Source: Metabacillus kandeliae (GTDB taxonomy: Bacteria; Bacillota; Bacilli; Bacillales; Bacillaceae). Taken from it: DNA of 64,000 nucleotides. Shown piece after piece: positions 1-9,286 of the stretch (positions within the stretch are counted from its first letter, which is position 1; every line of letters begins with the position of its first letter). The notes beneath the pieces are model-generated. The model had not been told where the DNA came from and made no database searches. It worked only from the letters and a program-made list of their open reading frames with translations. The translations under genes and the position numbers were made by a program. The DNA is taken from the NCBI RefSeq assembly GCF_021166585.1, contig NZ_JAJOZE010000002.1, positions 1 through 64,000 of the forward strand, given 5' to 3'.

Positions 1-38
1 AAACAGCACCTCCCTTGAAGGGATGGTGCTGTTTTTGT
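1..38 (+). terminator. Rho-independent terminator of a gene left of the window
   Basis: A ten-base stem AAACAGCACC / GGTGCTGTTT (1-10 and 24-33) has a second small stem TCCC/GGGA inside it and is followed by T residues. The gene it ends lies outside the window. Confidence 0.7.
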
Positions 39-199
39 GCTTGTCGGGGCTGAACGAGCCGCTTGCGCTTTTCGGTATTGTCCAGCTCCTGCCGCTAGCC
101 CCTCGAGTCGCTTCGAAAAATCCCTAAAAGTCTAAGACCGGACTTTTCGGAATTTTCCTCCAGAGCTTGTCGGGGCTGAACGAGCGGCCTCCGCTTTTC
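39..199 (-). repeat. Dispersed intergenic repeat, copy 1
   Basis: The stretch begins and ends with the same 21-base direct repeat (39-59 and 165-185, starting GCTTGTCGGGGC). Between them lies a stem-loop with arms 116-132 and 141-156. The reverse complement matches 13769-13915 over most of its length, including the flanking repeat and the hairpin. It sits in the gap after lnrN and contains no credible gene. Motifs of this kind are frequent between Bacillus genes, but I know no accepted name. Confidence 0.75.
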
Positions 200-1356
200 T
201 ATTCATACCTAATCCTAGAAACACCCGCTGCCAGAAAACCTGCTGCAAACAAGGTCAGGATGCCGATGCTTGCTGTGATGTCTGCGAGTGTGCCGCCGTT
301 TGCGATCAGTTCTGTGAAGCCTCTCATGGCCCATGTCTGCGGAAGGAATTCAGCGATTTTCTGCATGAAAGCCGGTTCTATTTCAATCGGCCAGTAGACT
401 CCGCTGATCATGCAGGTGGAAATGACGATCAAGGTTCCCATGGAGGATTGCTGCTCCGTTGTTTTCACTACTCCTGCAATGAGAAGGCCAAGGCCGACAA
501 TGGCAAGAAGCAGGGCAGATACGAGGATAAAGGCTGCGAGCGGATTTCCCCAGCTTATACCGAGCAGGAAATGGGTCGCTGCCATCAGCATGCCGAACTG
601 CACCCAGCCGATCAGAAAGAAGGACAGCAGGTAGCCGCATGAAATCTCAAATTTAGATGCCGGTGTGGAAAGCATTCTGTACCAAACACCATTTTTCTTC
701 GCTTCTAATATCGTTCCCGTGACACTCATCAGCATCATCATGACGAACATGATCGAAAAGCCTGCGGCTCTTGAAGTAATGCCGCTCATCGTTTTAGGCT
801 GTCCGTCAGAGGAGATCTGCTCTTTTGCTGCACCTGATGAAGCGCCTGTTTCTTTATTGATTTTCTCAAACATTCCTTGCCAATTTTCTCCGCTGTAGCT
901 GCTCCATGTCGCGGCAGCCTTTGCTTCGATGCTGATTTTATTCAGTTTTTCCGACAGCTGCTGCCTGACAGCTGCACTTGATGTGAAATCAGGTATATGC
1001 TCAATCGCTACAGCCGGGGCGCTGCCATCCATTATCCCTTCCTGAAAGCCTTCTGGAATGCGGATCACCCCGGATATTTTTTTCTCCTTCAGCTGCTCCT
1101 CAGCTGCTTTCGCTTCAGCCTGCTGGAAGTTAAAAAGCTCATTGTCTTTATTCAGTACATCAATATACGCTTTCGACAAAGCAGTGTGATCACTGTCTGA
1201 AATCAGCAGTTGAATTTTCGTGCTGCCTTCCCCTCCAAGCAGGCCGCCAAACAGCATGGTGAACAGGAGCGGGAGAGCCAGCATCAGCACATAGCTTCTC
1301 GGTTTTTTCAAAAGTCTCATCATTTCAAATGAGCAAAGTGACCATATTTTTTTCAT
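199..1356 (-). CDS. lnrN: ABC-2 type transporter permease, linearmycin resistance LnrN (YfiN-like)
   Basis: This 385-residue membrane protein matches B. subtilis LnrN/YfiN in length and gene order. It has an N-terminal membrane anchor (about residues 20-42), a large extracellular domain, and a C-terminal bundle of five or six hydrophobic segments (about 195-375), the ABC-2 permease layout. The ATG follows AGGAGGAAGCCCAA. It is last in lnrL-lnrM-lnrN, 13 bases after lnrM, and should form the transmembrane channel with LnrM, powered by LnrL. In B. subtilis the system protects against linearmycins and related polyenes that attack the membrane. The family call is firm; the substrate is inferred from synteny. 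Confidence 0.88.
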   Translation of the reverse strand: MKKIWSLCSFEMMRLLKKPRSYVLMLALPLLFTMLFGGLLGGEGSTKIQLLISDSDHTALSKAYIDVLNKDNELFNFQQAEAKAAEEQLKEKKISGVIRIPEGFQEGIMDGSAPAVAIEHIPDFTSSAAVRQQLSEKLNKISIEAKAAATWSSYSGENWQGMFEKINKETGASSGAAKEQISSDGQPKTMSGITSRAAGFSIMFVMMMLMSVTGTILEAKKNGVWYRMLSTPASKFEISCGYLLSFFLIGWVQFGMLMAATHFLLGISWGNPLAAFILVSALLLAIVGLGLLIAGVVKTTEQQSSMGTLIVISTCMISGVYWPIEIEPAFMQKIAEFLPQTWAMRGFTELIANGGTLADITASIGILTLFAAGFLAAGVSRIRYE

Positions 1357-1369
1357 TTGGGCTTCCTCC

Positions 1370-2581
1370 TTATCGTGCCTTCAGACGCCATGTTCCGATA
1401 GTAACGGAAACCAGGCCTATGCCAGCGAGTATCAAGATCGGTGCAGCAAGTGCACTCCATGCAGTTCCTGACATAATGTCAAGAAGGCTTGACAGCGCCC
1501 ATTTGTTTGGCGCAAAATTTGAGATTTGCTGCATGATTTCAGGAAAAGCTGCGAGCGGGACCATTGAGCCGCCAAGCACGGCGAGAATCTGCACCCCAAC
1601 GCTTGAGACCATGTCGGCAGCTTTTACACTGGAGATGACAGAAGCAAGAATCATTGATAAACCTGCTACAGCGACCGCGTACGAAATGCCAATGGCAAAT
1701 ACCTGTGCAAGGTTTTCTCCCCAATCTACTCCAAAGAAGAGATGAGTGGCTGTTAGGAACAAGCAAAACTGGATGATGGCGAAAAACATGGTGCCGTAAA
1801 ATTTCCCAAGCAATATGGATATTCTCCCGGCAGGTGCCATCATCAGCCTTGCCAGCGTTTCCGTTTCTCTTTCCTGGAGAATTGATTTCGCTCCGTTCAC
1901 GGCATTATAGAGAAGGAACATCACAGCCATCCCCGCTGCATAATACTGCATCGCTGTGACAGATTTTTTTCCTGTTGTGTAGTCCCCGATGGCCATGTCT
2001 TTTTCCGCTGTCCCGCTTAATTCCCCGCTGATCTCACCGGCAGCCGCTTTCATGTCAAGCTTGCCTGAGGAAACGGCCGCTGAAGCGGAAAGATCCTCAA
2101 TTACAAGCTTTTGCGCTTTGGCCATTGTGCTCACTCTGCCTGTAAAGGATTCGGCAATCGAAGCCGCGATGTTTCCTTTGATTTCTTCGCCGGGCTTTGT
2201 ATACACCTTCAGCTCTTTCAGATTGCCGTTCTTCAAATCCCGGCTCCAGCCTTCAGGGATGATCATGCCTGCGTCTGCATTCCCTTTTTGTATGTCTTTT
2301 TCCATAGCTGCTTTGCCGGCTGCCTCTCTTACTGAAACAAACTTGGATAAATCCTTGCTTTTCAGCACTTCTTTTTCAAAAACAGAGGTCAATGGATCAT
2401 TGCCTTCCTTGACCAGTGCAATTACCGTAGTCGGGAGATTATCACTCCCGCTGAGAACCGATCCAAGGGCGCTCCCTAAAATCGCGGTCAGCAGAAGCGG
2501 CAGACAAATCATCATAATAAACCCGCGTCTGTCGGTAAAACGGATTTTGAAATCCTTAGCGGCTACAATCAAGCTTTTCAT
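1370..2581 (-). CDS. lnrM: ABC-2 type transporter permease, linearmycin resistance LnrM (YfiM-like)
   Basis: A 403-residue paralogue of the downstream permease with the same architecture: one N-terminal hydrophobic segment (about 22-44), a roughly 180-residue hydrophilic loop, then about six C-terminal membrane spans (about 210-400). The start has GAGGAGGAACCAGGA before ATG. It begins 15 bases after lnrL and ends 13 bases before lnrN, so the three are almost certainly one transcript. LnrM and LnrN are expected to dimerise as the membrane half of the exporter. Confidence 0.88.
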   Translation of the reverse strand: MKSLIVAAKDFKIRFTDRRGFIMMICLPLLLTAILGSALGSVLSGSDNLPTTVIALVKEGNDPLTSVFEKEVLKSKDLSKFVSVREAAGKAAMEKDIQKGNADAGMIIPEGWSRDLKNGNLKELKVYTKPGEEIKGNIAASIAESFTGRVSTMAKAQKLVIEDLSASAAVSSGKLDMKAAAGEISGELSGTAEKDMAIGDYTTGKKSVTAMQYYAAGMAVMFLLYNAVNGAKSILQERETETLARLMMAPAGRISILLGKFYGTMFFAIIQFCLFLTATHLFFGVDWGENLAQVFAIGISYAVAVAGLSMILASVISSVKAADMVSSVGVQILAVLGGSMVPLAAFPEIMQQISNFAPNKWALSSLLDIMSGTAWSALAAPILILAGIGLVSVTIGTWRLKAR

Positions 2582-2596
2582 TCCTGGTTCCTCCTC

Positions 2597-3532
2597 TTAA
2601 TCGCGCAGTGAGCGTCCTGTCAGCTGCAAAAATAATGTTTCTAGGTTCGGCTCCTGCAGCTCGAGTGACTGCACCAGAAGCCCCTGCGCAGAAGCGGCGG
2701 AGATAATTTTTGCTGCCGCATTCCCCTTGCTGCTCACATAAATCTCAAGTCTTGCTTCATCGCGGTCACTGATAATTTTCTCTATAAAATCAAGCTTGTT
2801 CAGCTCAGCGACCAAGCTATCCGAGAATTGGCTCAGGCCGATTTTTACGACTGTTCCTCCTGCAAGCCTGCTGCAGAGGTCGCTTCTTGTGCCAAGAGCG
2901 ATCACCTTTCCCTGGTCAATGATGCCGATCCGCTCGCACAAGAATTCAACTTCCTCCATGTAATGGCTTGTGTAGATCACGGTCATTCCTTTTTGATTTA
3001 ACTCTTTTACCGTTTCTAAAATATGATTTCTGGACTGAGGATCAATTCCGACGGTCGGTTCATCCATGATCAGGAGCTCCGGTTCGTGCATGAGGGCAGC
3101 ACCGATATTAATCCTGCGCTTCATGCCGCCTGAAAAGGTTTCAACCTTCTCCGTTGCCTTGTCTTTTAGGCCGACGTATTCTAAGACCTCTTCAGAACGG
3201 ATCTTGGCCTCCTTACGGGAGAGACCGTACATTCTTCCCCAGAAAATCAAGTTATCCCGTGCAGACATCGTTGGATAAAGTGCAATTTCCTGCGGCACGA
3301 TCCCGATCTTTTTTTTGATTTCAGACGGGCTGCTTTTAACAGATGCACCGCCAACTAAAATATCTCCTGAGTCTGAAGCGAGCAAGCCGCAGATCATGGA
3401 AATGGTTGTGGATTTCCCTGCGCCATTCGGCCCCAGCAGTCCGAATGCTTCCCCTTTTTCAACTGAGAAGGTGACGCCTTTTACCACTTCTTTTTTATTG
3501 AATGATTTTTTTATATTCTGAACGGCCAGCAT
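2597..3532 (-). CDS. lnrL: ABC transporter ATP-binding protein LnrL (YfiL-like)
   Basis: From the ATG at 3532 the product is 311 residues, the length of B. subtilis LnrL. It has Walker A (GPNGAGKST), a variant signature FSGGMKRR and Walker B with catalytic glutamate (LLIMDEPT), followed by a C-terminal extension of about 85 residues typical of drug-exporting DrrA-like ATPases. The start has AGGAGTG six bases upstream; an extension to 3592 lacks a ribosome site. It energises LnrMN. A terminator and 135 bases separate it from the upstream regulator gene lnrK, so lnrLMN probably has its own promoter. Confidence 0.9.
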   Translation of the reverse strand: MLAVQNIKKSFNKKEVVKGVTFSVEKGEAFGLLGPNGAGKSTTISMICGLLASDSGDILVGGASVKSSPSEIKKKIGIVPQEIALYPTMSARDNLIFWGRMYGLSRKEAKIRSEEVLEYVGLKDKATEKVETFSGGMKRRINIGAALMHEPELLIMDEPTVGIDPQSRNHILETVKELNQKGMTVIYTSHYMEEVEFLCERIGIIDQGKVIALGTRSDLCSRLAGGTVVKIGLSQFSDSLVAELNKLDFIEKIISDRDEARLEIYVSSKGNAAAKIISAASAQGLLVQSLELQEPNLETLFLQLTGRSLRD

Positions 3533-3561
3533 TCCATTCACTCCTTCGTTTATCTTCCTCC

Positions 3562-3582
3562 TTATCTTATTAGAAAAGATAA
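3562..3582 (-). promoter_or_regulatory. Inverted repeat upstream of lnrLMN, candidate LnrK site
   Basis: TTATCTT and AAGATAA face each other across seven bases between the lnrK terminator and the lnrL start. In B. subtilis the LnrK regulator activates the transporter genes, so a site here is expected; that this repeat is the site is inference. Confidence 0.35.
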
Positions 3583-3616
3583 AACCTTCCATCTGCCTGA
3601 GGGGAGAAATATTGCC

Positions 3617-3642
3617 ATAAAAAAAAGACCCCTGGAGGTCTT
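3617..3642 (-). terminator. Terminator between lnrK and lnrL
   Basis: On the minus strand AAGACC-TCCAGG-GGTCTT is followed by eight T residues. It lies just after the lnrK stop and would end or attenuate the lnrJK transcript before lnrLMN. Confidence 0.75.
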
Positions 3643-3667
3643 AAGAGATAGCCGCATATGCTGAAAG

Positions 3668-4342
3668 TCATGTCTCTGGAAACACAGTGATGCCGTAACG
3701 GACAGCGAAAATCGCTGCCTGTGTTCTGTCCCGCAGCGCAAGCTTATTGATTAAGTTGGATACGTGGTTTTTCACTGTTCCTTCTGTTATGTAGAGAACG
3801 CCCGCAATTTCTTTATTGCTCATGCCATATCCGATCTGCCTGAGCACTTCAATTTCGCGCTCTGTCAGGTCGCGCAGCGCGTCAGGCACAGGAGCTTCCT
3901 TCAGGCCTGTTTCAGTGCCTCTTGTTTTTTTCAATTCCTGCAGGATCTGTCCCGTTATATTCGGCGGCAGCACAAGTCCGCCTGCCTGAACGGCTCCCAT
4001 TGCCTGGACGATGGCATCTGCCGGCATATCCTTCAGCAAATAGCCGCTTGCCCCTTCCTCCAGTGCTTCAAAAATCAGCTCGCTGTCGGAAAAGGTTGTC
4101 AGCATCAGCACCTTCACATCCTTCAGATGCTCTTTGATCAGACGCGTCCCTTCCACCCCGTTTGTTCCAGGCATCCGGATATCCATCAAAACGATATCAG
4201 GTGCGAGTTCCTTTGCTTTTTCAAAAGCCTCTTTGCCGTCTGCTGCATTTCCCACAACAGAAATGCCATCTTTCATATTTAAAAGGGTTGCAAGGCCTTC
4301 CCTCATTAATGGCTGATCATCCACAATCAATACCGTAATCAT
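3668..4342 (-). CDS. lnrK: NarL/LuxR-type response regulator LnrK (YfiK-like)
   Basis: From the ATG at 4342 (GTAGGAGGAAACGG upstream) the protein is 224 residues. The receiver domain (about 1-120) has the acidic pair VDD near residue 8 and phospho-acceptor Asp54 in VLMDIRMPG. The C-terminal LuxR-type helix-turn-helix (about 150-215) contains LTEREIEVL and TVKNHVSN. Its ATG overlaps the sensor kinase stop as ATGA, implying translational coupling. It should activate lnrLMN when phosphorylated by LnrJ. Confidence 0.92.
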   Translation of the reverse strand: MITVLIVDDQPLMREGLATLLNMKDGISVVGNAADGKEAFEKAKELAPDIVLMDIRMPGTNGVEGTRLIKEHLKDVKVLMLTTFSDSELIFEALEEGASGYLLKDMPADAIVQAMGAVQAGGLVLPPNITGQILQELKKTRGTETGLKEAPVPDALRDLTEREIEVLRQIGYGMSNKEIAGVLYITEGTVKNHVSNLINKLALRDRTQAAIFAVRYGITVFPET

Positions 4343-5532
4343 CCGTTTCCTCCTACTGACCATTTTTTCACGAGCAGCGGAAACTCAGCTGTTACCTTAA
4401 AACCGCTGCCAGCCTCGCTTTCAAAAGAAACATTTCCGCCATGCTCTTCCATCCGTTCTTTCATATTGATTAACCCAAAACCATAATCAATCTCTCCTGT
4501 GCCTGCTCCGTTATCTTTGATCTCAAGCCTTAAGGATGCTTCCGAACAGGACAGCAATATATTGCAGCCGCTTGCATTGCCATGCCTTCTTGCATTCGTC
4601 AGCGATTCCTGAACAACACGAATAATGGTCACATGCAGGGAAGAGGGAATAGCAGCAGGATCCCCTTTTACTTCAAAGGAGGTTTCCAATCCTGTTGTTT
4701 TATAAAAATCCTCCATCAATTTGCGAAGAGAAGGAAGCAGATGCGGCTCAGCCTCATCTGTATGAATGGTCCTGACTGAAACGCGGATTTCCTCAAGCGC
4801 GGTTCTGGCAAGGGTTCCGCATACTCCAATTGTCTCTTCTGCCTTTTCAGGCGCTGATTTCAAAAATTCCTTCGCCAGCTCAATCTGCACGAGGAGAGCC
4901 GTCATTTTATGGCCGACCGTGTCATGGATTTCACGGGCCATCCGGTTTCGTTCTCTTGTCATTGTCAGCTCCTCCACCTGCTTGGAATAATCATGGAGCT
5001 TTTCATGTGCCATCGAAAGAGCTTCGTGAGAAGAAGTCAATTCATCATATTGGGTGTTCAGCTGTTCTCTCGCCGCTGTCAGCTTCTGAATCAGGCTGCC
5101 GACAAGGGCGCTGAAGACTACAAAGAAAAGCGTCATCACGTTATCAAGAAAGTCAGCCGGCCCTGCTGAAATAAATTTTGTGTATGTCATCACAGAGAGC
5201 CAGACAAGAAAAAACAGGATGGAATAGGTTGTGAGAATTCTTTTATCAGAGGTACCCAAAAACACGGTGACGGCGACAATGCCGAACAGGATTAAATAAA
5301 GCGTTGTTCCGGGATAAAGAAAACCGAAAACTGCCGTTAAAGCAAAATCTGTTCCTGTGATTAACAGAAAATGCTTTTCAAAAGCAGCCGTATATGTAAA
5401 AAGATGAGTGACCGTATAAATAAGTGCAGCTATAACAGGGTAAATTTCAAGAGGGATACTGCTCTTTTCCCCTGTGGAAAAATAGAGATAGCAAATCATT
5501 AAAAACATAAGAATGCGGATATATTTCAGCAA
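4339..5532 (-). CDS. lnrJ: Sensor histidine kinase LnrJ (YfiJ-like)
   Basis: A 397-residue kinase with about five or six membrane segments in the first 150 residues, a short coiled linker, a HisKA_3 dimerisation domain with phospho-acceptor His in MAREIHDTVGH, and a HATPase_c domain whose N box is ESLTNARRHG and G box DNGAGTG. There is almost no extracellular sensor loop, as in intramembrane-sensing kinases that detect membrane-active antibiotics. The start is TTG with GGGGGAG six bases upstream. It overlaps lnrK by four bases and is divergent from mprF. Confidence 0.9.
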   Translation of the reverse strand: MLKYIRILMFLMICYLYFSTGEKSSIPLEIYPVIAALIYTVTHLFTYTAAFEKHFLLITGTDFALTAVFGFLYPGTTLYLILFGIVAVTVFLGTSDKRILTTYSILFFLVWLSVMTYTKFISAGPADFLDNVMTLFFVVFSALVGSLIQKLTAAREQLNTQYDELTSSHEALSMAHEKLHDYSKQVEELTMTRERNRMAREIHDTVGHKMTALLVQIELAKEFLKSAPEKAEETIGVCGTLARTALEEIRVSVRTIHTDEAEPHLLPSLRKLMEDFYKTTGLETSFEVKGDPAAIPSSLHVTIIRVVQESLTNARRHGNASGCNILLSCSEASLRLEIKDNGAGTGEIDYGFGLINMKERMEEHGGNVSFESEAGSGFKVTAEFPLLVKKWSVGGNG

Positions 5533-5715
5533 CTGTACTCCCCCTGGAGGTTCCTTCTTTTTCCTTCATCTTATCACCAGGGGTTCTCCTCCAACAATCC
5601 TTTTCCAGAAAGAAAAACAGGATTTACCAGTTTTTTAGCAGAAATAAGTATAATAGAATTTTCTGCGCTGAATCTCAAGCAGAATCCTGCTTCTGAAAGT
5701 TTATGCGATCGCCCC

Positions 5716-5745
5716 TTGACTAAGCAGGCTTAAAGCCGATACATT
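5716..5745 (+). promoter_or_regulatory. Candidate sigma-A promoter for mprF
   Basis: TTGACT (5716-5721) and TACATT (5740-5745) are 18 bases apart in the 291-base gap between divergent lnrJ and mprF. A second possible -10, TATAAT, lies at 5649-5654 without a good -35. Confidence 0.4.
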
Positions 5746-5823
5746 AATGTTTTAGACTGCTGGAATAATAATCGTATTCCTTCTTCAAAATCAAGCATTT
5801 TGTTATAAGAAAGAAGTGTTGTA

Positions 5824-8403
5824 ATGGAAAGAAAATCCTGGATCCTGAGGATCATTAAAATAGCTGTTCCTGTCATCATGCTTTCCCTTATTATTTGGGA
5901 GGGCCAAAAGCAGATCGCAGAGATTGATATTGCCAATGTCCTGATCAGGGTAAAAACACTCTCTCCCGATCAGCTGCTGCTGATCATTTTTCTCGGACTG
6001 ATCGCGATAGCTACCATGTCCCTGTATGATCTTCTCCTTTCAAGCCAGCTGAATATGAACATTCCGCTTTCTAAAATGTTTAAAATTTCCTGGATGGCGA
6101 ATACCTTTAATAATATGCTCGGATTCGGCGGTTTCACGGGTGCGGGCTTAAGAGGAATGTTTTACAAAGCTTATTTCTCAGATACCGGAAAGCTGATGGC
6201 GGCGGTTATCTGGATGACTCCGTTAATGCTGACAGGCCTTTCGCTTCTCGCCTGGCTGCCCATTTTGCATCTCGTGAACATACAGCCGATTTTAGAGATG
6301 CACATCTGGCTTAAGTATGCCATATGGGGAATCGCAGCTTATTTGCCGGGTTATATTATTTTTTGGCTGTATTCGCACCGGAAGCAGCCGGACAAAATAC
6401 CGTTCACTCCAAAAGCGGGATCATTTTTCGGCATGATTCTTGTATCCTTAGTTGAGTGGTCGCTGGCTCTCGCAGCAATGTACGGCATTGCTGAAGTGCT
6501 TGGAACAGGCATTTCGTTTCCGCATCTGGCCGCGATTTTTATTGCTGCTGCCATCGCCGGCGTCATCAGCATGGTGCCTGGCGGAATCGGCTCCTTTGAT
6601 TTAATTATGCTGATCGGCATGGAGCTTTACGGCGCTGCCGCAAGCGATGTACTTATTGTTTTAATTTTTTACCGTATTTCCTATTACCTGATTCCATGGA
6701 TACTCGGCCTGATGCTCGCTTCAACAGAGCTTGTTTCTTATACACAGGGCGCCTTGAAAAATACAAAATGGGAAAAGGCCTTTAAAACGTGGCGGCGGTA
6801 TTCAGGTGTTCCAGAGCAGCTTTTAATCAATATCAGCCACTGGGCCCTGGCAGCTCTTGTTTTTCTGAGCGGAGCGCTTCTCCTTTTATCAGCGGCTACA
6901 CCAGGGATGCTCGGGCGTCTGCGGTTTGCTGAAAACCTTTTGTCAGAACCCTTTTTGCACCTTTCTCATCAGCTTTCCGTCGGTGCAGGAATTGCCCTCT
7001 TGATTTTGTCTAGAAGCGTCCTGCATAAAGTGAAGCGGGCCTATACCCTGACGCTTATCGTGCTGCTTGCAGGAGCTCTCTTTACCTTTTCAAAAGGGCT
7101 CGACTATGAGGAAGCCTTATTCTTATTAGCCATCTCTGCGATTCTCTGGTTTTCCAGAAAGCGATTCTACCGGGAAACTTACCCCTTTTCATGGGGCTCG
7201 ATCGCCATCCTGCTTATGACGCTTGGCACACTCCTTTTTTATGTTCTTTTCGGCTATTTAAAGCAGCCGTTTTTACATAAGCGCATTCCGGCTGAGCTGA
7301 AGGATCTTCTAGTGATGAAGCCTGATGAGCTCCTGTTCAGCAGCATTATCGGAATCATCATTGCTGTTCTTTTTCTGACAGTCGGCAGCAGGCTTCTTAC
7401 CGTAAAATCGAAAGAATCCGCTCTTATTGATACAGAAAAAGTAGAAGCATTTCTGAAAAAATACCGCGGAAATGTGCTGACTCATCTTGTTTTCCTGCAG
7501 GACAAAGACATCTTTTGGACAAAAGATGAAGAGGTGATGATGATGTATAAACGGGCTGGCAGCAAGCTCGTTGTTCTCGGGGATCCGATCGGCAATCCGG
7601 AGAAAATCGGAAAAGCCATTGAGGAGTTTCAAATTTACGCGGATGAATTCGGCTTCTCGCCGATTTTCTATCAAATCGAAAAACAGTATTTCCCGCTTTA
7701 TCACGAAAACGGCTACCAGTTTTTCAAGCTCGGGGAAGAAGCCTATGTAAACCTGCCGGAATTTACTCTTTCCGGGAAGAAAAAGGCTTCCCTGCGGGCG
7801 GTGAAAAATAAATTTGAACGGGAAGAATACACCTTTTCCATCATAGAGCCGCCATTCAGCGACGCCTTGATGGCTGAATTGAAGCATGTCTCAGATGACT
7901 GGCTTGATGGCAAAAGCGAAAAAGGCTATTCGCTCGGCTTCTTTGACAAGGACTATTTCGAGCGGGCACCGATTGCCCTGCTAAGAGGGCCTGACGGAAG
8001 CCTCGCTGCCTTCGCCACCCTTATGCCTGTATATGATGAAAAGGAAACCCTTTCGATCGACTTGATGCGCCATGTAAAAGACGCGCCAAACGGCACGATG
8101 GACTATATCCTGATTTCCCTCATGCTGCATGGACAGGAAACCGGCTACAGGAGGTTCAACCTCGGAATGGCCCCGCTGTCCAATGTCGGCCGAACAAAGT
8201 ACGCTTTTCTCGGAGAAAGAATTGCTTCAAAGATCTTTGTTCACGGCCAGTTTTTTTATCAATTTTCCGGCATCCGAAAATATAAAGAAAAATACGCCGA
8301 TGAATGGGAACCGAAATACCTGGCCATCCGCGGCAAAAGCTCGCTGCCTGTCACGATGCTGCAGCTGTCGCTGATGATCGGAAAGAAGCGAAAGAATTCT
8401 TAA
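5824..8403 (+). CDS. mprF: Phosphatidylglycerol lysyltransferase/flippase MprF
   Basis: The 859-residue length is that of Bacillus MprF. The first about 540 residues hold roughly 14 membrane spans forming the lipid flippase (GGFTGAGLRG, MVPGGIGSFD and related motifs). The C-terminal cytosolic domain (about 545-855) is the aminoacyl-tRNA-dependent synthase, with VLGDPIG and the GNAT-like fold ending in FNLGMAPLSNVG. MprF transfers lysine (or alanine) from charged tRNA to phosphatidylglycerol and flips the product outward, lowering negative surface charge and giving resistance to cationic peptides. The ribosome site is weak (GAAAGAAGTG). It lies back to back with the lnr antibiotic-response genes. 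Confidence 0.95.
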   Translation: MERKSWILRIIKIAVPVIMLSLIIWEGQKQIAEIDIANVLIRVKTLSPDQLLLIIFLGLIAIATMSLYDLLLSSQLNMNIPLSKMFKISWMANTFNNMLGFGGFTGAGLRGMFYKAYFSDTGKLMAAVIWMTPLMLTGLSLLAWLPILHLVNIQPILEMHIWLKYAIWGIAAYLPGYIIFWLYSHRKQPDKIPFTPKAGSFFGMILVSLVEWSLALAAMYGIAEVLGTGISFPHLAAIFIAAAIAGVISMVPGGIGSFDLIMLIGMELYGAAASDVLIVLIFYRISYYLIPWILGLMLASTELVSYTQGALKNTKWEKAFKTWRRYSGVPEQLLINISHWALAALVFLSGALLLLSAATPGMLGRLRFAENLLSEPFLHLSHQLSVGAGIALLILSRSVLHKVKRAYTLTLIVLLAGALFTFSKGLDYEEALFLLAISAILWFSRKRFYRETYPFSWGSIAILLMTLGTLLFYVLFGYLKQPFLHKRIPAELKDLLVMKPDELLFSSIIGIIIAVLFLTVGSRLLTVKSKESALIDTEKVEAFLKKYRGNVLTHLVFLQDKDIFWTKDEEVMMMYKRAGSKLVVLGDPIGNPEKIGKAIEEFQIYADEFGFSPIFYQIEKQYFPLYHENGYQFFKLGEEAYVNLPEFTLSGKKKASLRAVKNKFEREEYTFSIIEPPFSDALMAELKHVSDDWLDGKSEKGYSLGFFDKDYFERAPIALLRGPDGSLAAFATLMPVYDEKETLSIDLMRHVKDAPNGTMDYILISLMLHGQETGYRRFNLGMAPLSNVGRTKYAFLGERIASKIFVHGQFFYQFSGIRKYKEKYADEWEPKYLAIRGKSSLPVTMLQLSLMIGKKRKNS

Positions 8404-8473
8404 TTTTTATTACAGTCCAGCACAAACCTGTGACATAATGAATAGGAAATATTTTTCCAAAAGGGGTGAAAAA

Positions 8474-8986
8474 ATGCCGGACATATATACTGTTTTGCTG
8501 CCCGTTTTAATCATTGGTTTCATCTTGTACAGAAGAATCAGCCGTTCTATCGGATTTCAGCCTTATAAAAAGAGAAGGCTCATCTTTAGAATGTGCCTGT
8601 TCGGATTGATCGGGGTGATGGTGCTGCTTGCAAGCTTAGCCCATCCGTTTTCTCTTCTGCTTGATGCAGCAGGCGTCATCGCAGGCCTCGTTCTAGCAAA
8701 GCTCGCGATAGACCACACCAAATTTGAAGAAAGAACCGGCGGACTTTTTTTCAGAACGCACATTTGGATTGAATCGATTGTGCTGTTTCTTTTTCTGAGC
8801 CGCATCGTAACAAGACTGGTGATGATTTATACAATTGAAAAATCATCCCAGTCTCCTGAGCAGCTTCAAAGCCAATTTTCCTCACCGCTTACAGCGGGAG
8901 TCTTCTTTCTCCTGGTGACATTTTATCTGATTTATTACGGAAATGTTTTAAGAAAAGGCACAAGAATGCGGCAAAAAGCAGCTTAA
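8474..8986 (+). CDS. CcdC-like (DUF1453-type) membrane protein
   Basis: I start it at the ATG at 8474 because AAGGGGTG precedes it; a start 12 codons upstream has no ribosome site. The 170-residue product has four or five hydrophobic segments (about 5-17, 35-60, 66-80, 98-118, 140-160). The pattern LAKLAIDHTKFEERTGGLFFRTH resembles the CcdC family, whose role in cytochrome c maturation is loosely defined. It follows mprF by 70 bases without a terminator and may be co-transcribed. The family assignment is from pattern only. Confidence 0.6.
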   Translation: MPDIYTVLLPVLIIGFILYRRISRSIGFQPYKKRRLIFRMCLFGLIGVMVLLASLAHPFSLLLDAAGVIAGLVLAKLAIDHTKFEERTGGLFFRTHIWIESIVLFLFLSRIVTRLVMIYTIEKSSQSPEQLQSQFSSPLTAGVFFLLVTFYLIYYGNVLRKGTRMRQKAA

Positions 8987-9017
8987 AGCTGATCCCGAGA
9001 GGATCAGCTTTTTTTAA
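8985..9017 (+). terminator. Terminator after the mprF unit
   Basis: AAAGCTGATCC-CGAGA-GGATCAGCTTT is followed by a T run. The stem begins inside the stop codon of the preceding gene. Confidence 0.9.
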
Positions 9018-9080
9018 TATTCTTTGTTTTTGTAGATGTGCACAGTGATGTTGACAGATTTTTTGTAATCGGCACTTCGG

Positions 9081-9175
9081 GAAAATAAGGGCTGGATTTG
9101 GGAATATAACTGCCGGTTTCGGGAAATTCTCCCTCCCATTCGGGAAAAAGAGGGCGGGGTTCGGGAATATGTGAT
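9081..9175 (+). repeat. 21-bp array 1 (GAATAT...CGG units)
   Basis: Units begin at 9081, 9102, 9123, 9144 and 9165, exactly 21 bases apart, each starting GAA and ending TTTGG, TTCGG or ATTCGG. The unit at 9102 is identical to one at 9308. It lies in the 537-base convergent gap 8987-9523, which holds no credible gene. Confidence 0.85.
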
Positions 9176-9194
9176 AGGACCGTTTTTTAAAAAT

Positions 9195-9241
9195 GGATTA
9201 TCACTGTGTAAAAGTTGTTTTTGGCTCCTCCAGTTAAGAGG
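9195..9241 (+). repeat. 47-bp direct repeat, copy A
   Basis: This block recurs at 9402-9448 with five mismatches in 47 bases. Both begin GGATTATC and end CTCCTCCAGTTAAGAGG. Each follows a 21-bp array at the same distance, so the whole roughly 206-base unit seems to have been tandemly duplicated. Confidence 0.85.
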
Positions 9242-9286
9242 CTGAGACTCAAATCCTTGCAGAATTCTCTGAAGCTGGCTGTTGGT

